From the NCBI RefSeq assembly GCF_036237275.1, contig NZ_CP108352.1, positions 7,713,501 to 7,777,500 of the forward strand: a stretch of DNA of 64,000 nt, read 5' to 3'. The position numbers and the translations under genes are program-made. Origin of the DNA: Streptomyces sp. NBC_01353. GTDB taxonomy: Bacteria > Actinomycetota > Actinomycetes > Streptomycetales > Streptomycetaceae. Below the pieces are notes generated by a model that saw only the letters and a program-made list of their open reading frames with translations, was not told where the DNA came from and ran no database searches. Positions 48,542 through 57,354 of the stretch are shown here, one piece after another; position 1 is the first letter of the stretch; every line of letters starts with the position of its first letter.

Positions 48542-48883
48542 ATGCCGGACGTGCCCCTCACCGACGCCCAGCGGATTGTTCACGCCTGGGGCGTCCACAT
48601 CTCCCACCCCGCCCACGGCGCCCACCGCGGCCAGGTACTCACCCTGCGCACCCTCAACCCGGAGCGCTGGACCGGCACCATCGCCGCCCCCACCGGCAGT
48701 TCCGTCAACGTCAGCCGCGACACCGTCTCCAGCGTCCACCAGGTCCCCGCCGCCTGGATCACCCTCACCCCCGGCGACCACACCGGCGAGGAGCACATCA
48801 CCGTCAACGTCGCCCCGCCCCCCACCCTCGACCCCACGACGCTGGCCGGCGCCTGGGCCAAGTACGTCGCCCCCGCGTCATGA
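48542..48883 (+). CDS. Hypothetical AICE protein preceding the transfer gene
   Basis: This 113-residue protein starts MPDVPLTDAQRIVHAWGVHI. A longer form from GTG 48446 would overlap the divergent gene's start. Beta-rich, with RGQVLTLRTLNPERWTGTI and VNVSRDTVSSVHQVPAAWI. Its stop overlaps the start of the broken TraB-like gene (ATGA), so they formed one operon. Not recognised further. Confidence 0.55.
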   Translation: MPDVPLTDAQRIVHAWGVHISHPAHGAHRGQVLTLRTLNPERWTGTIAAPTGSSVNVSRDTVSSVHQVPAAWITLTPGDHTGEEHITVNVAPPPTLDPTTLAGAWAKYVAPAS

Positions 48884-50388
48884 AGGGCTCCCACCTCGAA
48901 GACATCCAGCCGACCCGGCCACCGGCGGAGAAGTCGCCGTCGTCGTCGCCGACGAAGACCAGACCCGCCTCAACACCCCCACCCAGGAAGACCTCGCCGG
49001 AGCACTGCGCACCAACACCCTCCTGTGCTCCTACGCCCCCAACCCCCGGCAACCCCCGCCGCGGCACCATCCGCCTGATGAAGCACAACCCGCTCGAGGA
49101 CGGCACCCCGTTCCCCGGAACCCACGTCCTGAAGATCTCCGACGGCGGCTACGTCGAAATCAGGCGCCACGTCTCCGGATTCCCCGCCCGCACCCACTCA
49201 CCGACCCCATCCTCGGCGCCCGGCACCTGTTCATCGCCGGCGTCACCGGCTCCGGCAAGGGCGGCTCGTCCAAATCGTCGCCCTCGCCGACCACGTCAAC
49301 GGACACGCCATCATCTACGGCGACCCCAAGGGCTCCTCCAACCCCGACGTCGAGAACATGGCCTGCTACTCCGGCCTCGGCGAGGACGGCATCATGGGCG
49401 CCCTCCGCGTCGGATACGCCCTCCTGCGGTGGCGGATCGAAGAGTCCGCCCGGCTGAAGATGAAGAACTTCATCGCCACCCCCGAGCGGCCCTGGGTCCG
49501 CATCATCATCGACGAAGCGCACGTCCCCCTCACCGAACTGGTCGAGCACAACAAGGAAGCCAAGATCATCGTGGAGGCCTTCGCCGCCAAGGCCCGCTCC
49601 CTCGGCATCATCCTCACCGTCGTCAACCGGCCGTGAACGCCGACAAGCTCGGCGGGTCCACCGCCCTGCGCACCAACGTCATCCGGGGTGGATCCCTCGT
49701 CATGCTCCGCACCGACTCCGACCAGGCCCACCTGGCCGCCACCGGCTTCGAAGGCATCGACCCCGGCAAGATCCCCGCCTCCTGGGACGTCGACCGGCCC
49801 CTTGTCTACGACGAGACCGTCCAGCTCCAGGACCCACGCTCGACCTTCGGCCTCGGCTACACCCTCGGCCCCGGCGGCGCCGCCGAGATGATGCGCACCT
49901 TCATCCTCGAGTCGGCCGCCCCGTACATCGACGAGACCGCCATCGCCTACCCGGCAGACTGGCCGGACTGGGGCAACCGCCACGAGATCGCCGCCACCTC
50001 GATCCTCGGCGACGACGAAGACGGCGACGGCATCTTCGACATCAGCCGCCTCCCCCCGGCGCCGAAGAAGCCGGCCAGCGCCGACGACAAGATCCTCAAG
50101 GCGCTCGGCGACCTCGCCGACCCGCTTGAGATCGACGTCAACTACGTCCACAAGGACCAGATCAGGACTCTGACCGGCGTGAAGGACTGCACCCTCGACA
50201 ACGCGCTCTCCCGCCTGTTCAAGGCCGACAAGATCCACCGGCAGGTCGAGAACGGCAAAGAGGTCCGCGGCATGTACGGATTCGGGCCGGCCCAGGCCGT
50301 GGGGGAGCAGCGCCGCATCCCACCAAGTCGCTCTGAGGGCTTGATCTGTCACGATGCCCGCCGCCGAGTCTGGTGGCGGGCATCGTGA
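48880..50388 (+). pseudogene. TraB/FtsK-SpoIIIE-like DNA translocase with about five frameshifts
   Basis: The coding track hops between frames. MKGSHLEDIQPTR starts at 48880 in one frame; GEVAVVVADEDQTRLNTPTQ and LAGALRTNTLLC follow in a second (to about 49045). HNPLEDGTPFPGTHVLKISD returns in the first; the Walker A block LFIAGVTGSGKGG (49227-49265) is in the second. IVALADHVNGHAIIYGDPKG through the Walker B IIIDEAH to VVNRP runs in the third (stop 49636). The C-terminal domain from NADKLGGSTALRTNVIRGGS to 50388 is back in the first. This is the AICE conjugative pump that moves double-stranded DNA. Residues stay conserved, so the decay is recent or partly sequencing error. Confidence 0.8.
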
Positions 50389-50389
50389 C
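50348..50389 (+). terminator. Terminator overlapping the end of the TraB-like gene
   Basis: A perfect 15-bp stem, GTCACGATGCCCGCC and its complement, flanks a 12-base loop. It overlaps the last codons of the broken translocase, which suggests those codons are a read-on past the original stop. Confidence 0.75.
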
Positions 50390-50445
50390 GTGACGTGCCA
50401 TCAACTGCCATTGCACTGCAGGTCGCACCATATTAGAGTCGGAGC

Positions 50446-50790
50446 ATGGTGAAGACTCCGCGTATGACACTGCAGACTCAACTCGTACTGAGAACCCTGC
50501 TCGAGACGCCAACCAAGGCCCGCTACGGCCTCGAGCTCTCCAACTCCGCCGGGCTGGCTCCCGGTACGGTCCACCCGATCCTCGCCCGCCTCGAGAGTGC
50601 GGGCTGGGTTGAGTCGTTCTGGGAAGACGAGAGCGAGATCGAGAAGACTGATCCACCCCGCCCGAAGCGGCGGTACTACCAGTTCACGCCTGACGGCGCG
50701 GAGTCCGCACGGCTCGGGCTGGCTCAGGCATTCCAGGGGGGCGCGGCATCCGCCCGACTCCGTCCCGCAACCGGCGGAATCGGGGCATGA
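50446..50790 (+). CDS. PadR-type small regulator
   Basis: This 114-residue protein has a winged helix (LQTQLVLRTLLETPTKARYG LELSNSAGLAPGTVHPILAR LESAGW) and the wing KRRYYQFTPDGAE. It is short; the C-terminal dimer domain is missing, as in PadR subfamily 2. It starts at ATG and is coupled by ATGA overlap to the next gene. It probably controls that gene and itself. Confidence 0.85.
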   Translation: MVKTPRMTLQTQLVLRTLLETPTKARYGLELSNSAGLAPGTVHPILARLESAGWVESFWEDESEIEKTDPPRPKRRYYQFTPDGAESARLGLAQAFQGGAASARLRPATGGIGA

Positions 50791-51200
50791 CCATGGAGGA
50801 CCGCGCGCTACGCGACGAATGGCGACACATCGCCGGCGTTCTCACGTCCTTCCTGCCCGCTGCGGACAGGGAGCGGTACCAGGAGGAGCTGGCCGGTGAG
50901 ATGTACGAGCTCCGGAACAGCCCCCTGTCGGTTCAACTCCGCTACAGCGTCGGGATGAGCTGGTTCATCTTTCGCCGGATGCTCGGACAACGGAACGCCC
51001 CGACCCGCCTGCCGCGCACGATCAGGCTGTTCGCCTGCCTGACTGGCGATGCTGAGCGCTACACCTGCGAGTACGCCGCCGAGTGGCACGACATGCAGTC
51101 CGAGCCAAGAAGGACCCGCCTCGCATACCTGGCCCGCATCGCCATGAGGGCCGGCATGACGGGGATCAACTCCCTCCGCACCAGGCTCAGCCGGACATGA
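50787..51200 (+). CDS. Hypothetical partner of the PadR regulator
   Basis: This 137-residue protein is mostly helical, with DEWRHIAGVLTSFLPAADRE RYQEELAGEMYEL and a C-terminal Arg-rich end. One weak amphipathic stretch (VGMSWFIFRRML) could touch the membrane. PadR-linked small proteins of this type are frequent in Streptomyces accessory DNA. Function unknown. Confidence 0.65.
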   Translation: MTMEDRALRDEWRHIAGVLTSFLPAADRERYQEELAGEMYELRNSPLSVQLRYSVGMSWFIFRRMLGQRNAPTRLPRTIRLFACLTGDAERYTCEYAAEWHDMQSEPRRTRLAYLARIAMRAGMTGINSLRTRLSRT

Positions 51201-51316
51201 TCGGCAGCCTGCCCGCAGCACGGCTCACCCCAGAAAGCAGTCCGCCGCTTCCCTCTCGGCCTAGGAACCGTGGAAGCGGCGGAACCACCCGGAATCACCC
51301 ATTAGGAGATCACCCG

Positions 51317-51556
51317 ATGTCCCTTCAGGATCGCATGCCCGCCGCCGGACCGGAACCCGGGCCGGGCCGATCGCTCACCATCCCTCTGCGCTACCCCTCA
51401 GGCACCGGCATCACGCTCGCCACAGGGATCAGCGTTGGGATCACCTGGCAGTACATCCCGCCGGAGGGAACCTGGCCGCTCGCCGTCCTCGGCGCAGTCG
51501 CGATGATCTGCGACACCCTGATCATCGCGATCAGGACACGCCGCCGCACTGGCTGA
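51317..51556 (+). CDS. Small membrane protein
   Basis: This 79-residue protein has two hydrophobic segments (ITLATGISVGITWQYI and LAVLGAVAMICDTLIIAI) and a basic RTRRRTG end. It starts at ATG with TAGGAG eight bases ahead. It probably belongs with the two genes upstream. Not recognised. Confidence 0.6.
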   Translation: MSLQDRMPAAGPEPGPGRSLTIPLRYPSGTGITLATGISVGITWQYIPPEGTWPLAVLGAVAMICDTLIIAIRTRRRTG

Positions 51557-51557
51557 C

Positions 51558-51598
51558 GGGGATAGCGGCTCAGACAAGCCGCCATGCACCCGTCAGCA
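51558..51598. repeat. 41-bp direct repeat, copy 1
   Basis: This 41-base segment matches 53284-53324 with two mismatches. It contains the hairpin GCGGCT-CAGACA-AGCCGC, so it may act as a terminator; it lies just past the 51317-51556 gene. The 280 bases that follow, up to 51878, contain no supported gene. Confidence 0.85.
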
Positions 51599-51878
51599 TG
51601 ATTCTCGTACGGCCCGTCCGGGAGTCCCGGTGTCCCCGCGCCCCTTCCGGACGGGGCCGTGCCACACTTCGCACCACGAGCCCCCGTGTCTCCCCCGTCA
51701 CCAGGGCTCCCCGGCCCCGCCCGCACCCCCCGCAGGCGGGGCCCACCCATGCCCAGGGATGCTGCCGCGCAACCACGGGCCCCGTATTCATGAACGGCAT
51801 CTCGGCTCAGGACTGACCCCGCGCGCCTCGTATGCTCCCTCTCCTGCCCTCCCCTGGCGGGCAGAGAAGAGGTGGGAC

Positions 51879-52154
51879 ATGTGGGACTGGATCGAGCTGT
51901 GGCTCCGTAAGGCCGGTGGACCACTCCTGCTAGGTCTTCTGACGATGTTCCTCGCCGTCGTTGAGCAGTGGTGGCTGCCCATGCGCGTGCTGAGTTTCCT
52001 CTTCGGCGTCGGTGAAGTCGTCAAGTGCTGTGTCGAGACATGGAAGCTCATCCGTGGCCAGGAAACCGCACAGGCGACGCTGGATCGCCTGGAGGGAGCC
52101 GACTCGACTACCCCTACTTCACGATCCGGCAGGACCCGCAGCCCCGCGGCGTGA
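51879..52154 (+). CDS. Small membrane protein
   Basis: This 91-residue protein starts MWDWIELWLRKAGGPLLLGL. Two hydrophobic segments (PLLLGLLTMFLAVVEQWWLP, LSFLFGVGEVVKCC) lie before a polar Thr/Ser-rich tail. GAAGAGG lies seven bases ahead. The 3' end overlaps the pseudogene on the other strand, so the last 15 codons may be extra. Not recognised. Confidence 0.55.
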   Translation: MWDWIELWLRKAGGPLLLGLLTMFLAVVEQWWLPMRVLSFLFGVGEVVKCCVETWKLIRGQETAQATLDRLEGADSTTPTSRSGRTRSPAA

Positions 52155-52341
52155 ACTCACCCTCCGACGCGCGGATCGTCACCGTGACCTCCCGAGCCGA
52201 CGTCGCGAACCTGTTGTCGAGGACCGTCCCTCCCTTCGCTGCCGCTCCCAGTAGCAGTCCTTGAGATCCCCCTTGGTCCGGTACGTGCCCGGCGCGATCT
52301 CACCCTCAACGACACCCGGGTCAGTGGTCGAGGTTCAGGCC
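52114..52341 (-). pseudogene. C-terminal fragment of a secreted/lipoprotein, frameshifted
   Basis: On the minus strand, GEIAPGTYRTKGDLKDCYWE is followed, after a one-base slip near 52235, by GGTVLDNRFATSAREVTVTI and RGCGSCRIVK-stop. This is the beta-sandwich end of a family of small exported actinobacterial proteins. The N-terminal part and signal peptide are missing, and it starts just past the stop of the next minus-strand gene. Confidence 0.6.
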
Positions 52342-52343
52342 GT

Positions 52344-53177
52344 TCAGAAGGACTCGCGCTTCGAACCCAGCCACGAGAACGCGGGAAGCCCGGTGACCGA
52401 AGTTGTCTGGAACGGCCTGCCGTCCTCCTTGATGGCGGCCCTGCCCGATTCGCTTCCGCTCACCCACGCCAGCTCCGCCCACCAGGTGCAGTGGCAGCCA
52501 GCCGGATCCACTCTCACCACCAAGACTTCAGGGTCCGCAGCCGTCACCGTGTACGGAAATCTCAGCGGCTCGCTTCGTTCCCCTTCCTCGCTCGCCGCGG
52601 CCGGCTGCCACTGGGGCGGCCGGGCGTTGAGTCTGACTTCCGCGCTTCGATAGGAGAACTGCGCCGCACACTGCCAGTCGGGGATGACGATGCCTGCGAG
52701 TGGTGGTCTCCTCTCCTCGACGTGGAAGGTCAGATCCTTCAGCACGATCGCCTTCTCCGACTCGCCGCTGACAGTGATGACCAGGTCAAGTGGTCCGGCT
52801 GGGACACCGCCGAAAGCGGCTGGGTCTTCGTCCCACGTCTTCCCTCCACGTCTCTCACCCTGTCCTGGCGGGGTATTTGCAGCCTTGCTGTCCGGATCCC
52901 ACGGGAAGACCCAACCGCTTCCGTCGCAGGTGTACGCGTCGTGATGGCCGAACCCCTGTTCCACATCGATGTGGATCGTGGGGCCAGGGGTCCGTACGGT
53001 CAGGCCAAGAGTGTTCCCGACGGCTCGCGTCGCTTTCTCCACCCCCTGAGTGGCCCAGTAGGTCAGCGCCGCCGTGACGACGATGCCCAGCCCAGCCATG
53101 GCCAGGGCGGCAGGCTTTCTCCTCCAGCGGGCCGGAGGGGCTCCTGATGGTTGCTGACGTGGCCGTTCCTGTGACAT
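52344..53177 (-). CDS. Membrane-anchored hypothetical protein with extracellular domain
   Basis: This 277-residue protein has a basic N-terminus, one transmembrane helix (KPAALAMAGLGIVVTAALTY, about 24-43), then a soluble domain with TYCDGSG-like cysteines (HHDAYTCDGSGWVFP, CHCTWWAELAW). I recall close homologues in Streptomyces with no known role. The start at ATG 53177 gives the MSQERPRQQPSG N-terminus. Confidence 0.7.
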   Translation of the reverse strand: MSQERPRQQPSGAPPARWRRKPAALAMAGLGIVVTAALTYWATQGVEKATRAVGNTLGLTVRTPGPTIHIDVEQGFGHHDAYTCDGSGWVFPWDPDSKAANTPPGQGERRGGKTWDEDPAAFGGVPAGPLDLVITVSGESEKAIVLKDLTFHVEERRPPLAGIVIPDWQCAAQFSYRSAEVRLNARPPQWQPAAASEEGERSEPLRFPYTVTAADPEVLVVRVDPAGCHCTWWAELAWVSGSESGRAAIKEDGRPFQTTSVTGLPAFSWLGSKRESF

Positions 53178-53283
53178 GCGGACCTCCACCCGCATTGACC
53201 CACACAGCCAAACCCGCATGTGGCAGGCACGCCCGCCAGATCCGCCAACGCCAGTGCCCGCCAAGCCGGGCAGTGCACCGGCA

Positions 53284-53324
53284 GGGGATAGCGGCTCAGA
53301 CAAGCCGCCATTCATCCGTCAGCA
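53284..53324. repeat. 41-bp direct repeat, copy 2
   Basis: This copy matches 51558-51598 and includes the stop codon of the SMI1/KNR4 gene (53319-53321) at its right end. Its internal hairpin may end transcription of that gene. Confidence 0.85.
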
Positions 53325-53912
53325 CTCCAGGCCCAAGGCGTCCGGGAACCAGGCGCGGCCCTGGGCCCAGTGGGTCGCCCAGCCCGTGAAGCCAGGGATG
53401 CCGGGCATCAGGGCGTCGGGCGACTGGGGACCGAAGGGCATCGCGCCCTCGCCGGCGATCTGCCAGACGTGACCACGCTGCGGGCCGGTGACGATCAAGT
53501 GCCAGTACATGCCACAGCCGTCGGTGCCCAGCAGCAGCGAGCCGTGGTCGAACACGGGGTCCGTCCGGGCCTCGAACTCCTGCACCGACAGCGCCACCTC
53601 GTCGCCCTCCGCCTCCCACAGCCACGCCGCCGTGAGCGGAAAGGGCTCGGCAAGCAGGCGTTCGGGGCGGTCAGAGCCCCAGTCCGGGGGCGTTTGCGCG
53701 AGGGGCAGCAGACCGTAGTAGGGCGGCCCGTCGCGCAGTCCGTCGCAGATCTCCGCCACGAACGTGCGGTACGGCTCCGGGAGCACGATGCCGTACTCCG
53801 CCTCGAAGGACCGCACCGCCTCCCAGCCGGCCGGCGGCGCCGCCTCGGGGCGGGACGTGAAGATCTCGCGGAGAGCGGCCAGCTCGGCCGGGTCGGATGT
53901 TTCCGTGTTCAT
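53319..53912 (-). CDS. SMI1/KNR4 family (SUKH-type) protein
   Basis: This 197-residue protein has the SUKH order: WEAVRSFEAEYGIVLPEPYR TFVAEICDG, PYYGLLPL, a central acidic region and VFDHGSLLLGTDGCGMYWHL IVTGPQRGHVW. These proteins are mostly immunity factors against polymorphic toxins. No toxin gene is intact nearby. The ATG at 53912 is the likeliest start; ATGs at 53921 and 53924 are also in frame. Confidence 0.82.
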   Translation of the reverse strand: MNTETSDPAELAALREIFTSRPEAAPPAGWEAVRSFEAEYGIVLPEPYRTFVAEICDGLRDGPPYYGLLPLAQTPPDWGSDRPERLLAEPFPLTAAWLWEAEGDEVALSVQEFEARTDPVFDHGSLLLGTDGCGMYWHLIVTGPQRGHVWQIAGEGAMPFGPQSPDALMPGIPGFTGWATHWAQGRAWFPDALGLEC

Positions 53913-53984
53913 GCGGGTCATCATGCAACCCGTGGCTGCGGGACCATCATTCGCCCTCTCCAGATTCAAGATCTTGGGAAGCAC

Positions 53985-54110
53985 CGAGGGCGGCCACCCA
54001 CCGGCTTCGACAGCGAGATCTACAAACGCCGCAACGAGGTCGAGCGCACGATCAACCGGCTCAAGAACTCCCGGGCCGTCGCCACTGTTGGACGACGCAG
54101 AGAATGCCGA
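53985..54110 (+). mobile_element. IS5-family transposase remnant
   Basis: The frame reads GRPPTGFDSEIYKRRNEVER followed by TINRLKNSRAVAT. The matching region of IS5-type DDE transposases is G-RPP-FD-E-YK-RN-VER--NRLK, including the last catalytic Glu (in the VER motif). Only about 40 codons remain; the rest of the element is gone. It lies right behind the start of the SMI1 gene. Confidence 0.8.
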
Positions 54111-54528
54111 CCGGCGCGGCACTGAGTGTGCCGACGGGTGAAAGCGTGACCGCCCTGCAGCGCACCGGCCGGAGGGCTGAGTGCTGGGGCGGCTACGGCT
54201 TTGGCTCGGTGGGGGGAGTAGCACCGCGCCAGGCTGCCTGCCGCCACGGCGAGCTCCCATGAACACCTCGACGTGACGCCTCGTCTCAACCAGGACATGA
54301 ATGGCGTGATCAAGCCAGGAGCGTGTCACTGACGGTGTCATCCCGAGGAGCGTCTCAGGCAAACCCACGCGCCAAAACCTACGCCGAATGGTGGGCACCT
54401 ATGTAGATTGGGATCTGCCACCTACGCACTGACCAGTGCGCTGGGTTGCGTTCACCGCTCCGCTCAGCGGGGGTGAAATGGGTCCGGCACCCAGCTCTCG
54501 TAGCTGGATGCCGGAGGTGAAGGCGCCG
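54111..54528. other. Non-coding debris after the IS remnant
   Basis: No gene is supported in these 418 bases. Several short open frames exist, but their codon use is poor. No recognisable IS end was found. Confidence 0.4.
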
Positions 54529-54726
54529 TCAGGCGAGGCTAAGGATCAACCCGATCACTTCCAGGGCCAACTGGACGACCGGGACGAGAAAGATCCATTG
54601 CTTCCATCCTGGCGGCTCTTCGTTTTGCAGCACCTGCACTCCAACCTGCTCACCGACTGGCTGCCGGGGGCGAGACCTTCGACCCCCGGGGAGCCGAAGC
54701 AGGGAGCGTGTGCCGCGATCAGTCAC
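54529..54726 (-). CDS. Small protein with C-terminal transmembrane helix
   Basis: This 65-residue protein starts MTDRGTRSLLRLPGGRRSRP. It has a Gln/Val-rich middle and a C-terminal helix (WIFLVPVVQLALEVIGLILS). The tail-anchored layout and clear helix make it a plausible gene, but no strong ribosome site is seen and it is not recognised. Confidence 0.4.
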   Translation of the reverse strand: MTDRGTRSLLRLPGGRRSRPRQPVGEQVGVQVLQNEEPPGWKQWIFLVPVVQLALEVIGLILSLA

Positions 54727-54867
54727 TCTAATGGCGCTGCTGGGTAGAACTACGCGGTTTCGGTAAGAAGTTGGGCATCACCCGCCTACGTCGCGCCTGA
54801 CACCCGCTCTGCCCCTCACACCCTGCTGCTGGGCAACACCCTGAGACTGGACCCGTACGCTGATCAC

Positions 54868-55088
54868 ATGGCACGGAGCCTTTCAACGGAAGGGTGCTCA
54901 TGGGCCGTTCAGCGGCGTAAGGACGCCATCATCAACGCCTGGGGACGGGCGAACTGCAAGCCGATCTACAGCGACAGTCCTGGGCAGCAGGAACGACCTC
55001 CATCCCTCCGCACCTCGGCGTCGGCCGCTCCACCGTGCACCGCATCCTCGCCGCGTACGACGAAGCCGCCGCTACCACGGCCGAGTGA
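54868..55088 (+). pseudogene. HTH-protein remnant
   Basis: The left part reads MARSLSTEGC then QRRKDAIINAWGRA. After a slip near 54955 another frame reads HLGVGRSTVHRILAAYDEAA to a stop at 55088, an HTH recognition helix. Small HTH proteins of this kind occur in Streptomyces integrative elements. Broken by at least one frameshift. Confidence 0.45.
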
Positions 55089-55110
55089 CTCAACCAGCCC
55101 CTGACTGTGA

Positions 55111-55136
55111 CTGAGCGCTTCAGCTGAAGCGCTCAG
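55111..55136. repeat. 26-bp perfect palindrome
   Basis: The half-site CTGAGCGCTTCAG meets its exact complement without a spacer, centred at 55123/55124. It lies between the HTH remnant (23 bases after its stop) and the 3' end of the hydrolase gene. It could be a bidirectional terminator, a recombination site or an operator. The 240 bases on to 55378 hold no supported gene. Confidence 0.9.
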
Positions 55137-55378
55137 GTTGACCTGGGATCGCCTCTCCAGAGCAATGGTGAAGGCGGCGGGAGTGGTGGCTGACACGGTC
55201 AGCGGCAAGGGCTCGGGCGCGACAGCATGGCGGCGCGAGCGTTCCAGCAAGGCTTCGTGCGCCAGTGCCCGATGTTCCGATGGACTCATCATCCAGACTG
55301 GCAGCACCTCCATGGGAGGAATACCGCTCGGAGGTCACGGCCTTCGAACTCCGCAATAACCTCCCCGTGTCGCCTGCG

Positions 55379-56794
55379 TCAGCTGCCTGGGACCTCGTCC
55401 TGCAGCCAGTCGAAGACGAGATCACAGTGCTGCTGCGGGGCCATCGGAGAGCAGTGCAGCTGCCCGCCGGTGGTCGTATCGAACTTCGCCAGGTACCTGG
55501 AGGCATCCGTCAGCTTGTCGAACATCTGGCGCGTCTGGCCTGGATAGAACTGCTCGTACTCGTAGTCGAAGAGCAGCGTGGGCACCTTGATGCGGCCGAC
55601 GACGTTCGTGATGTCCATGGATTCGATGAGTTTGGCGGGGGTCCAGAAGTCTGTGAACATCTCGCCCTTGCGGGCGTCGAGCATCGCCGGCACGGAGAAG
55701 GGCTCGATGCGCTTCTTGATCGTCGCGGCTGCGTCCGGGGGCAGCTCGGGGACGATCTCCTTGTTCCAGATGGTGTTCGTCTTCTCCTTGTCCGGGGTGA
55801 CGATCTTCCGGAGTTCCGGAGGGAAGGCGAGCCATGGCGACAAGCAGCCGGGCATCACCACGAGAGCGGCGATCCTGTTCTCGAATGCTGCGGCCCGGGG
55901 TGCCAGGTTCCCGCCCATGCTCAGCCCGGTCAGGGCGATCCTGTCCGGGTCCACATCCGAGCGGGCGACCAGCCAGTCGACGAGCGGCGTCACGACGGTC
56001 TCCCAGCGCGGTGTGAAGACCACCTGGTCGTCGAAGAGCAACTGCCCCTGGCCCGGCCCGTCGTACACCAAGGCGTTCCAGCCACGCGCCAGAGCGGTCG
56101 GGACGCCGTAGGTCCACATGTCGACGTTCTGCCCGTCGCTGCCGTTCGTGAGGATCACGGTGGGGCGCCGCTCGCCCGAGGCGTCGGGCCGGAAGAACCA
56201 CACCGGCAGCGGCTTCGTCCCGTACGGGACCTTCGCCGTCACCGCCGCCGGGTCGCACAGTCCGCAGAACTTGTCCCAGGCGCCGCGCCCCGCCCTGTAC
56301 AGCTGCTGCTCCTTGCCCGGGTCGCCGGAGCCCAGGACGAAGAACAGCGCCTGGCCGTAGTACTGCGCGGCCCGCAGGGCACGGAAGCGCGTGGTCTCCC
56401 GGTCGTGTGTGAAGCCCTGGGGCGGCCTCAAGAGCTGATCGCCGAGTCTCCTGAAGGTATCGGTGTACGTCTGGGCCGAGAGGCCGGCCTTGTTGATCGC
56501 GTTCACGGCGGTGAGCACCTCGCCCACCTCGGCGGCACGGAATGCGGACGCGCCGAGTGCCCAGAGCCCGTTGAAGTTGAAGGCCGGGTCCTTGAAGAGG
56601 GTCATCACGCCAGGCGTGGCTCGGCCCGCGGGGCCGGCAGCCGACTCCGAGGGAGCGCGTGCGGGCGCATTCGCGGGCGCAGCTCCCGACCGCGTGCACC
56701 CGGCGGTCAGCACGGCCCCGGCCCCGCCGACGAGCCCGGAAAGCGTCGTGCGACGGGTGGGGCCGGAGCCGGGATCGCTCGGTGAGTACGTCAT
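55379..56794 (-). CDS. Tat-exported lipoprotein, alpha/beta hydrolase
   Basis: This 471-residue protein starts MTYSPSDPGSGPTRRTTLSG. The twin-arginine signal RRTTLSGLVGG is followed by the lipobox LTAGC (Cys33), so it should be lipidated after Tat export. The hydrolase domain (about 150-465) has NGSDGQNVDMW, VYDGPGQGQ, the nucleophile elbow GLSMGG, and LHCSPMAPQQHCD with the C-terminal His. It resembles the DUF1100/FrsA-like and 2,6-dihydropseudooxynicotine hydrolase group, which acts on C-C or ester bonds. Substrate unknown; stands alone. Confidence 0.85.
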   Translation of the reverse strand: MTYSPSDPGSGPTRRTTLSGLVGGAGAVLTAGCTRSGAAPANAPARAPSESAAGPAGRATPGVMTLFKDPAFNFNGLWALGASAFRAAEVGEVLTAVNAINKAGLSAQTYTDTFRRLGDQLLRPPQGFTHDRETTRFRALRAAQYYGQALFFVLGSGDPGKEQQLYRAGRGAWDKFCGLCDPAAVTAKVPYGTKPLPVWFFRPDASGERRPTVILTNGSDGQNVDMWTYGVPTALARGWNALVYDGPGQGQLLFDDQVVFTPRWETVVTPLVDWLVARSDVDPDRIALTGLSMGGNLAPRAAAFENRIAALVVMPGCLSPWLAFPPELRKIVTPDKEKTNTIWNKEIVPELPPDAAATIKKRIEPFSVPAMLDARKGEMFTDFWTPAKLIESMDITNVVGRIKVPTLLFDYEYEQFYPGQTRQMFDKLTDASRYLAKFDTTTGGQLHCSPMAPQQHCDLVFDWLQDEVPGS

Positions 56795-57354
56795 GGAAGC
56801 CGAACGTAGGAGCCGCACCTGCGACTCTCCTGTGCGCGACACCCGCTGCTCCCCCGAACAGCCCTTCACACAGTGCCTGAATGCTCCAACTGCCGGAGCC
56901 TCGACGGCTTCGAGAGTGCGGCGGTGGTCGGCTCACCATCTGCCACGGGCCATCAGGCCGCATCAGCGGCTCGATTCGTTCCCACATCGCACAGGAGGCG
57001 AACGGCGGTCTCCTCACCCCAGACCCCGTGCCCCTCCCTGCTTCTGCTGGGAGTGCCTGACACCTGCGGAGGCGGCCTGTGCCTCCTGGACCGTTTGGCC
57101 GATGCTTTGCTCGGCGTTGTGCTCGCCTCGGGCATGAACCTCGTGCGCTGCAGCTCGGGGAACCTCTCTCGGATCACCTTCCGCTTCTGCTGCTCGGTGC
57201 TTCTCTGTACTTCACTCTCCTGAGTGAAGGCGGGTATGTGGCTCGTCAAAGGGCCTCCGAGATGGATGGGATGGGGTCAGGGGTGGTGGCGGCGCCAGCG
57301 GCCGCCGGGCAGATCCCCCGGCGTCGGTAAGATCAGCGCTCTCATGGGGGTGCG
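56795..57354. other. Intergenic, no gene supported
   Basis: In these 560 bases, short open frames occur on both strands. The longest (57249-56953, minus) has an Arg/Pro-rich composition and no known motif. The right end holds the promoter of the barstar-like gene. Confidence 0.4.

Noticed and set aside
52261-52653. Plus-strand open frame of 130 codons
   Set aside because: It is antisense to the membrane-anchored protein at 52344-53177, which has a clear transmembrane helix and domain.
54966-55313. Minus-strand open frame of 115 codons between the palindrome and the hydrolase
   Set aside because: It crosses the 26-bp palindrome and the HTH remnant, and has no motif or ribosome site; too weak to list as a gene.
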